The notes under the pieces: generated by a model
What the model was told of the DNA's origin: nothing
The model's database searches: none
What the model saw: the letters and a program-made list of their open reading frames with translations, nothing else
Origin: Acidobacteriota bacterium
GTDB taxonomy: Bacteria > Acidobacteriota > UBA6911
NCBI GenBank assembly: GCA_003225335.1
Contig: QHZE01000195.1
Span: 1-36,098 of the forward strand
DNA length: 36,098 bases
Direction: 5' to 3'
Part shown: one piece after another, positions 31,588 to 36,098 of the stretch
How the letters are laid out: every line of letters begins with the position of its first letter
How positions within the stretch are numbered: the stretch's first letter is position 1
Position numbers and translations under genes: made by a program

Positions 31588-31682
31588 GGAATTCAAGAAT
31601 CCAAGAATTCAAGAATCCAAGAATAACGATCCATTGGGATGTCCCATTCTTGAATTCTTGGATTCTTGAATTCTTGAATTCC
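31588..31682. repeat. Inverted repeat, CAAGAATCCAAGAATTCAAG family
   Basis: The left arm (31588-31625) has AATTCAAGAATCCAAG units, and the right arm (31647-31682) has CTTGAATTCTTGGATT units. It lies inside the presumed ABC operon, between the ATPase gene and the fused permease gene, so it should be part of the same transcript. Confidence 0.87.
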
Positions 31683-31709
31683 ATCAACCAAAGCCTGAAC
31701 TCAAAGCAC

Positions 31710-32453
31710 TCATAGACTCTTGACGTAGTGGACAAAAATATCCTCCAGGTAACGCGCGCCTGTAGCCTGCCGCAGTTTCTCCAAAGTGTCGCAGGCAAGT
31801 ATGCGCCCGCCGTGGATGATGGCGATACGATCGCAGAGCTTTTCGGCTTCGCTCATGATGTGAGTCGAAAACACAATGGTTTTTCCCTGATTGCGAAACT
31901 CCTTGATGACCTCCTGCATCTCGAGCGCGTTCAGCACGTCGAGGCCGACCGTGGGCTCATCGAAGATCAACAGCGGAGGATCGTGGGCCACGGTCCTGGC
32001 GATTGACACCTTCTGCTTCATTCCCGTCGACAGTTTCTCGATCCGAGCATCCGCATAGCTGGCGAGCCCGAACCGCTCGACAAGATAACCCACGCGCTTC
32101 AGCACCTGATCGGAAGGATACTGGTTGATCCGGGCGAAGAACTCGATCGTCTCGCGCGCCGTGAGCCGGGGATAGAGAGCCGTGGAGGCGGAGAAGAATC
32201 CCAGTTTGCGCCGGACCGCGGCAGGCTCGGCGGTGACGTCGTGGCCCAGGATGGTCGCCGAGCCTGCCGTAGGCGCCAGAATGGTTGCGAGCATGCGTAA
32301 CGTCGTGGTTTTCCCCGCACCGTTGGCGCCCAGCAGCCCGAAAATCTCCCCCTCGCGGCATTCGAAGTCCACCGCTTTTACGGCCTGGATCTCTCCCCTG
32401 TTCTCATCGTAAAACGTCTTCGCCAGACCGCGTACCTCCACCGGCTCGCTCAC
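31710..32453 (-). CDS. ABC transporter ATP-binding protein, NatA/CcmA type
   Basis: The ATPase of the ABC-2 exporter encoded on either side. Walker A GANGAGKT is at residues about 42-49, followed by [10 protein letters not shown]. The signature is LSTGMKQ in place of LSGGQ, as usual for the NatA group. Walker B is [12 protein letters not shown] and the switch His is in [10 protein letters not shown]. The product is 247 residues from GTG 32453, whose GTG overlaps the TGA of the upstream permease (32450-32452) by four bases, a sign of coupled translation. The longer open frame (to 32573) lies within the permease gene and is not conserved. It probably serves a heterodimer of the two permeases. 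Confidence 0.94.
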   Translation of the reverse strand: MSEPVEVRGLAKTFYDENRGEIQAVKAVDFECREGEIFGLLGANGAGKTTTLRMLATILAPTAGSATILGHDVTAEPAAVRRKLGFFSASTALYPRLTARETIEFFARINQYPSDQVLKRVGYLVERFGLASYADARIEKLSTGMKQKVSIARTVAHDPPLLIFDEPTVGLDVLNALEMQEVIKEFRNQGKTIVFSTHIMSEAEKLCDRIAIIHGGRILACDTLEKLRQATGARYLEDIFVHYVKSL

Positions 32454-33727
32454 GCGCGGCCTCCTCGCTTGCCCCTTCCTGGCAGCAAGCGTTCCTTGAA
32501 AAATTTGCCGAAGCTTCCCCCGTAGCTTCCCAGGATGAAATCCTCGTATTTGAGAATGGTCGCAGCCAGCCACAGGGAAAAGAAGATGCAGCCCGTTTCT
32601 ACCGCGAGCGTTATCGCGATCATCGGCCAGTGATAGACCCCTGCCACCGCTTCGCGAAACACCATGCAGATGTTGACTACCGGGATTGCCGCCAGCGCAG
32701 GAGTGAACTCCAGGCCCGGAACCTGCAGGAACATTACCGGCATCATGATGGCAAAGTAAAACGGCATTACCGTGGCCTGCCCTTCCTTGTAAGTCCTGGC
32801 AAAAGAGGCGAGAATCATCATGCCCGCGGAGATAAAGAAAGCGAGCAGCACCGTCACCGCGATGATGAGAGGAATGGAGCGCAGCGGAATCCCAAAGGAA
32901 AACGTGGAGATGCGCTCTCCCAGGAGCGGCGCAAGTACCGACTTCATAGAAAACATCATCGCCGCGAGGTTCAGAATTCCAGCCACCGCCGCCATTGTGG
33001 AAACATACAGGTATTTCGCCGCAACGATATTGACCCGGGAGGTCGCCACCGTCATCAGCGTTTCCCAGGTGGACTTCTCGCGCTCGCCGGCCGTGCAGTC
33101 AATCGCCGGATGCATGCTCCCGACGGCCACCATGATGATCAGGAAGATGGGAATCATGAGGCCCAGAATGAACTGCCCCATCTGCCTTTCGGTGGCGATA
33201 TTGTTCGTCTCGACCCAGAATTGCTGAAGCTGCGCCGGTGTCAGACCCAGCTTGCCCGCTTCCTGTTCCAGGTAGCGGTCCCTGTAAAGCCGCAGCCTCT
33301 CCGCAATGCGGTCGCGCGCCATCCGGCTGCGGTCTTTTGAATTGTCATAAGTCAACCGGACGCGGAAGTTGCCGGTCAATCGCGCAGCTTCCCCCGCCGG
33401 GGGGAGGATCTCGACCATGAGGTCCAGATCTCCGTTCCGAATGTCCGCGAGGGGGTCGTTGGAAGTTTTCACTTCGAGGCGCGGGTCACGCTCCAGATCT
33501 ATCTTGAAGACACGCTGCTCATTGGAAAACGCCAGAAGCGCCACGCGCGAAGCGAATCCTTCCGTCTGGCCCGCCACAAAAGACATTCCCGTGTAGACCA
33601 GCCACAAAAGTACAGGGTAGAGAAAGATCGGCAGGAAGATGCTGTTCATGACGATGCTCCGTTCCCGCAGCGCGGAACGAAGCTCGTTCAGGTAGAGGAT
33701 GCGAACGTCCGAGAGCCGAATGGTCAT
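32450..33727 (-). CDS. ABC-2 type permease (NatB-like)
   Basis: The first gene of the three-gene exporter operon. It has 425 residues, with a first membrane segment at about 27-50 (IFLPIFLYPVLLWLVYTG), a long extracytoplasmic domain (about 52-185) and five or six more segments. The hallmark AGEREKSTWETLMTVATSR follows the second segment, matching the motif in the fused permease at 29460, so the two are paralogues and likely form a heterodimer. There is no CPBP domain here. ATG 33727 overlaps the divergent Uma2 reading frame by 29 bases and lacks a clear ribosome site. It stops in a four-base overlap with the ATPase gene. Confidence 0.92.
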   Translation of the reverse strand: MTIRLSDVRILYLNELRSALRERSIVMNSIFLPIFLYPVLLWLVYTGMSFVAGQTEGFASRVALLAFSNEQRVFKIDLERDPRLEVKTSNDPLADIRNGDLDLMVEILPPAGEAARLTGNFRVRLTYDNSKDRSRMARDRIAERLRLYRDRYLEQEAGKLGLTPAQLQQFWVETNNIATERQMGQFILGLMIPIFLIIMVAVGSMHPAIDCTAGEREKSTWETLMTVATSRVNIVAAKYLYVSTMAAVAGILNLAAMMFSMKSVLAPLLGERISTFSFGIPLRSIPLIIAVTVLLAFFISAGMMILASFARTYKEGQATVMPFYFAIMMPVMFLQVPGLEFTPALAAIPVVNICMVFREAVAGVYHWPMIAITLAVETGCIFFSLWLAATILKYEDFILGSYGGSFGKFFKERLLPGRGKRGGRA

Positions 33728-34211
33728 AAATGGCCAGATATTTGCGATGGCTGGCGCATCGCTTCAGCACAACCGTATCACGGCGAATCTCTTGAGCTTT
33801 ATCGCACCGGCCCTGCGAGACCGTGGATGCGAGGCGTTTGGAAGCGACTTTCGAATACAAACGCCTGGAGGTCTTTTCACGCACCCCGACCTGAGCGTCG
33901 TCCGTGGCGCAACCTTGCTCATCCAGGCCAGGCCGGACACCCTGACCAACCCCATTGTGCTCGTGGAAGTATTCTCGGACGCGACTCGCGAATACGATCG
34001 GGGTCAGAAATTTACCCTTTACAAAGAAATCCCTGCCTTCCGTGAATACGTGCTCGTCGAACAAGAACAGGTTCTGGTGGAAACGTTCCGATGGGCGGCC
34101 AGCGGCTCCTGGGAGCCTCGAACTTGTGAGAACCTCGACGCCGCCATTCTTCTGGAATCCGTGAACGTATCAATTCCGCTCCGCGACATCTACCGCCTTG
34201 TTTTCGATTAG
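33699..34211 (+). CDS. Uma2 family (PD-(D/E)XK-fold) protein, N-terminally short
   Basis: Uma2 proteins have a nuclease-like fold and are abundant in cyanobacteria and other multicellular or soil bacteria; their role is unknown. Seen are INGQIFAMAGAS, HNRITANLLSFI, the putative catalytic Asp in HPDLSVV, Glu in LVEVFSDAT and Lys in KFTLYKEIPAFREYVLV. Length is 170 residues against a usual 185-195. The N-terminal helix before the GQIFAMAG block is missing, because an in-frame TAG (33693-33695) sits right before the first ATG 33699. The frame overlaps the start of the divergent permease gene by 29 bases. It may be a truncated remnant or use an internal start. Confidence 0.82.
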   Translation: MRTSESRMVINGQIFAMAGASLQHNRITANLLSFIAPALRDRGCEAFGSDFRIQTPGGLFTHPDLSVVRGATLLIQARPDTLTNPIVLVEVFSDATREYDRGQKFTLYKEIPAFREYVLVEQEQVLVETFRWAASGSWEPRTCENLDAAILLESVNVSIPLRDIYRLVFD

Positions 34212-34326
34212 CCGAGAATTACTCAGAGATCAGAAGCCATGAAATCCGAAAACGCCAATGTAAGAGGGAAGTCACCACAATACCCAAATTGATCGAGCAT
34301 AAATCGAAGCCGGTTGAGGAATGGAT

Positions 34327-34815
34327 TTAGGAATTTGGGTGACTGTCCCCCTTTTTCGTTTTCGAGCGCGATTGCGGTAATGATGGCGACTCTGAAATGG
34401 TTTCGTACGAGCGGAAATCGGCGACATGCCGGCGGAAGTCGGATTGATCTGCCGGCCTCCCGAGGTGCTGCCGCCAGAACCTGCGCTCGACGAGGCCGAG
34501 GACGACGTAGTCGTTGCCAACGACCTCGGGCGCGGCGTCGGCGAAGAGCTTGGCGAGAAGGTCTTCGAGCTCATCCTGGTGCGCGATAATCACATCGCAG
34601 TCCGGGCAATAGCGGCAATCCTTGCCCATCGCGACGATATGACCGGGCACGACGCCGATGGACAGCACGAACTTGCGCCGACGGGTCGGCCTGGCGCAGC
34701 CCGGGCAGCGACTCGCCCGGTAATCGACATGTGGGTTGAGGGCGAAACGGTGCCGGGCCGCAAGCTCGCCGAATCGGCCGGTCGTGGTTTTTTGTTTCGT
34801 CATGGGGTCTCGCAT
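34327..34815 (-). CDS. Conserved-looking Cys-rich protein, probable zinc ribbon, unknown function
   Basis: I do not recognise a family. The product is 162 residues from ATG 34815 (GGAG directly upstream) or 158 from ATG 34803. Two Cys pairs, CPGC (near residue 38) and CRYCPDC (near 67), form a likely zinc site. The segment between holds basic residues (RPTRRRKFVLSIG), and the middle has an acidic helix HQDELEDLLAKLF. The last 25 residues look unlike a folded tail (SKTKKGDSHPNS) and come from DNA that resembles repeat-type filler, so the original stop may have been lost. It lies next to the OsmC gene on the same strand; no functional link can be stated. Confidence 0.65.
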   Translation of the reverse strand: MRDPMTKQKTTTGRFGELAARHRFALNPHVDYRASRCPGCARPTRRRKFVLSIGVVPGHIVAMGKDCRYCPDCDVIIAHQDELEDLLAKLFADAAPEVVGNDYVVLGLVERRFWRQHLGRPADQSDFRRHVADFRSYETISESPSLPQSRSKTKKGDSHPNS

Positions 34816-34845
34816 GTCTCCAATAATGGCGGGGCGCGGTTATAT

Positions 34846-35310
34846 TTATATGATCCGCGTCCGGATATTAATTTCGGAAGTAAGCGTACGGTGCACCGGG
34901 CACTTGTTGGCGATCTCGAGCAGGCGGGCGCGTTGTTCCGCGGTCAAAGGGCCGTCAAGGCGCACATCCCGCTCGATCCGGTCGAGCATGCCTTCCTTCG
35001 TTTCGCACTCCGCGCAGTCGGCAGCATGTATCTTCGAATGTCGAAGCGCGACCGTAACGCGCTCGAGCGGCCAGCCCTTGCGGCGCGCGTACATCGCCAC
35101 CGTCATCGATGTGCATGAACCGAGGGCCGCCAGCAGAAAATCATAAGGCGATGGTCCGGTTCCCGTGCCGCCCACGCTTTCCGGTTCATCGGCCGCCAAC
35201 CGATGTGGGCCCGCAACAATCTGTTGTGCGAACCCGCCAGCTTCACCCCAGACAATTACGTTCGCCGCTTCAATCCCTTCCGGAATCTCTCTGACCTGTG
35301 CGCCACTCAT
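34846..35310 (-). CDS. OsmC family peroxiredoxin-like protein
   Basis: OsmC/Ohr proteins reduce organic hydroperoxides with a pair of Cys residues. Here Cys66 ([15 protein letters not shown]) and Cys137 (NKCPVHRTL) match the two reactive positions. The [16 protein letters not shown] segment before the first Cys is also typical. At 154 residues it has standard length. I start at ATG 35310 because a strong GGAGGAG lies three bases upstream; ATG 35331 would add seven residues. It may protect against peroxide stress; electron donors cannot be deduced. Confidence 0.93.
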   Translation of the reverse strand: MSGAQVREIPEGIEAANVIVWGEAGGFAQQIVAGPHRLAADEPESVGGTGTGPSPYDFLLAALGSCTSMTVAMYARRKGWPLERVTVALRHSKIHAADCAECETKEGMLDRIERDVRLDGPLTAEQRARLLEIANKCPVHRTLTSEINIRTRII

Positions 35311-35313
35311 ACT

Positions 35314-35320
35314 CTCCTCC
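35314..35320 (-). promoter_or_regulatory. Ribosome binding site deciding the OsmC start
   Basis: GGAGGAG on the minus strand, three bases ahead of ATG 35310. The site is strong but unusually close, so the core pairing is probably its upstream GGAGG part. Confidence 0.6.
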
Positions 35321-35345
35321 CGCTTTTTCAAGCAGTCCCAGCGGA

Positions 35346-35460
35346 TCAGACTTCAGACCTCAGGGATCAGACTTCAGACTGCGCCCGGCACGAAGAGAAA
35401 AGCGCGCAGCAAGCGTTGCAGGTCTGAGGTCGAGATCTGAACCCTGCACGCTGAGGTCTG
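35346..35460. repeat. Inverted repeat, CAGACTTCAGACCTCAG family, copy 3
   Basis: The left arm (35346-35380) and right arm (35419-35460) match the two copies at 15483 and 15809. Located upstream of the OsmC gene, not after a stop. Confidence 0.82.
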
Positions 35461-36098
35461 CCAAGCCTGGACAACAACAGTCATGAAGGCAAGCAAGGCA
35501 CGCCGCCTTCCACGCCTAAAGCCAATAGCATCCACCGCCCCCACGGCCAATTACAAGAGGCACAGGGCGCCCGGGCAGGGATGCTACCAGGAGAGCCCAG
35601 AAAAATGCTGTTTTTCAATTTTGCGCAGTTTACGCGGACGAAAGAATTCTTTCAGCACTCGTCAAAAAACCGTGAGATGAGTGTTGACTAGGGACGTTGT
35701 CCTGGGTGAAACTCAGGCGGTTGCCGAGTAACGACAACCGGCTGTTTGGTCAGAATAAGGGCGGTGGAGCACTAGAGGTGAGTTCAGCATTGATGATCGA
35801 GTACAGACCCGCAGGGAAATTGCCCGTCGCACCTACATGATTTGTGAACCGGCCGCCGGGCCGAGCAGTGGTGGCGCGCCGAACAGCAACTTGGTACCCC
35901 TTTTCGCAGACCAGTAACGTATTTTTTCTAGAAAACGGCCTGTGGGACACGCAACCTCACGGATCTGACGGATGAACATGGAGCCGATCTATCCGTGAAG
36001 TTCCTCCAGATCGGTGTTGATCCGTGTCCCCACAAAGCCCCAAGGATCATCGTCGCCTGCGAGCATAGGCTTATAAGGCGCAGCGCCAGGCCGATGTA
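35461..36098. other. Terminal 640 bases without a recognisable gene
   Basis: Short open frames here (35483-35680 plus, 35750-35950 minus) have no family pattern, no good ribosome site and filler-like composition, so I do not call them. I see no tRNA or structured RNA. Only the repeat at 35944-36030 stands out. Confidence 0.6.
35944..36030. repeat. Inverted repeat, CACGGATCTGACGGAT family
   Basis: The left arm starts GGGACACGCAACCTCACGGA and the right arm ends GTTGATCCGTGTCCC. It is a second copy of the family at 13711-13796, more diverged in its middle. Confidence 0.8.

Noticed and set aside
30141-31715. 524-residue plus-strand open frame
   Set aside because: It is antisense to the ABC-2/CPBP gene; long open frames opposite GC-rich genes are expected.
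35483-35950. Short open frames near the right edge
   Set aside because: No ribosome site, no family pattern and repeat-like surrounding DNA.

Overview
The window (GC-rich, about 36 kb) looks like a chromosomal segment of an Acidobacteriota bacterium. The main lineage clue is a permease of the ADOP type (acidobacterial duplicated orphan permease, 22568-24899). Exported sugar-acid enzymes with twin-arginine leaders, a stand-alone AMMECR1 protein and very repeat-rich intergenic DNA fit that placement. This is inference from gene content. There is no rRNA, tRNA, phage gene or transposase.

Layout. 1-6084 (+): the end of ileS, damaged lspA and lolA, an inositol-monophosphatase family gene, yqeY and uvrC. 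6198-7238 (-): a sugar-nucleotide pyrophosphorylase. 7483-11097 (+): a Rip-type site-2 protease with CBS domains, a tandem UspA protein, a PgsA-type phosphatidyltransferase and AMMECR1. 11094-12059 (-): an exported protein of unknown function. 12321-16699 (+): an HlyD-type adaptor, a LolD/MacB-type ATPase with no permease beside it, a compact subtilase, a 52-residue membrane protein and truA. 16745-29161: a sugar-acid island with a Tat-type Gfo/Idh/MocA oxidoreductase (frameshifted), an LctP permease, a Tat-type ManD/RspA-like dehydratase, a Sec-exported RraA-like protein, the broken ADOP permease, a 664-residue MurQ/GKRP-like double-SIS protein, a small membrane ORF and a second Tat-type enolase-superfamily enzyme. 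29460-33727 (-): a three-gene ABC-2 operon in which one permease is fused to a CPBP protease domain. 33699-35310: a truncated Uma2 protein, a Cys-rich unknown and an OsmC-family protein.

Two things stand out. First, the island carries four extracytoplasmic sugar-acid enzymes plus a 2-hydroxy-acid/lactate-type permease. They could form a periplasmic oxidation-dehydration-aldol-cleavage route that ends in uptake of small carboxylates; this is a hypothesis. Second, nearly every intergenic gap holds an imperfect palindrome made of short direct repeats on one side and their reverse complement on the other. At least eleven sequence families share this design, and many elements begin within a few bases of a stop codon.

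Four genes carry lesions: lspA (internal deletion plus frame change), lolA (in-frame TAA), the Gfo/Idh/MocA gene (one-base frameshift) and the ADOP permease (internal deletion plus frame change). Since lspA and lolA serve the same normally essential lipoprotein pathway, assembly or consensus error must be excluded before calling this gene decay.
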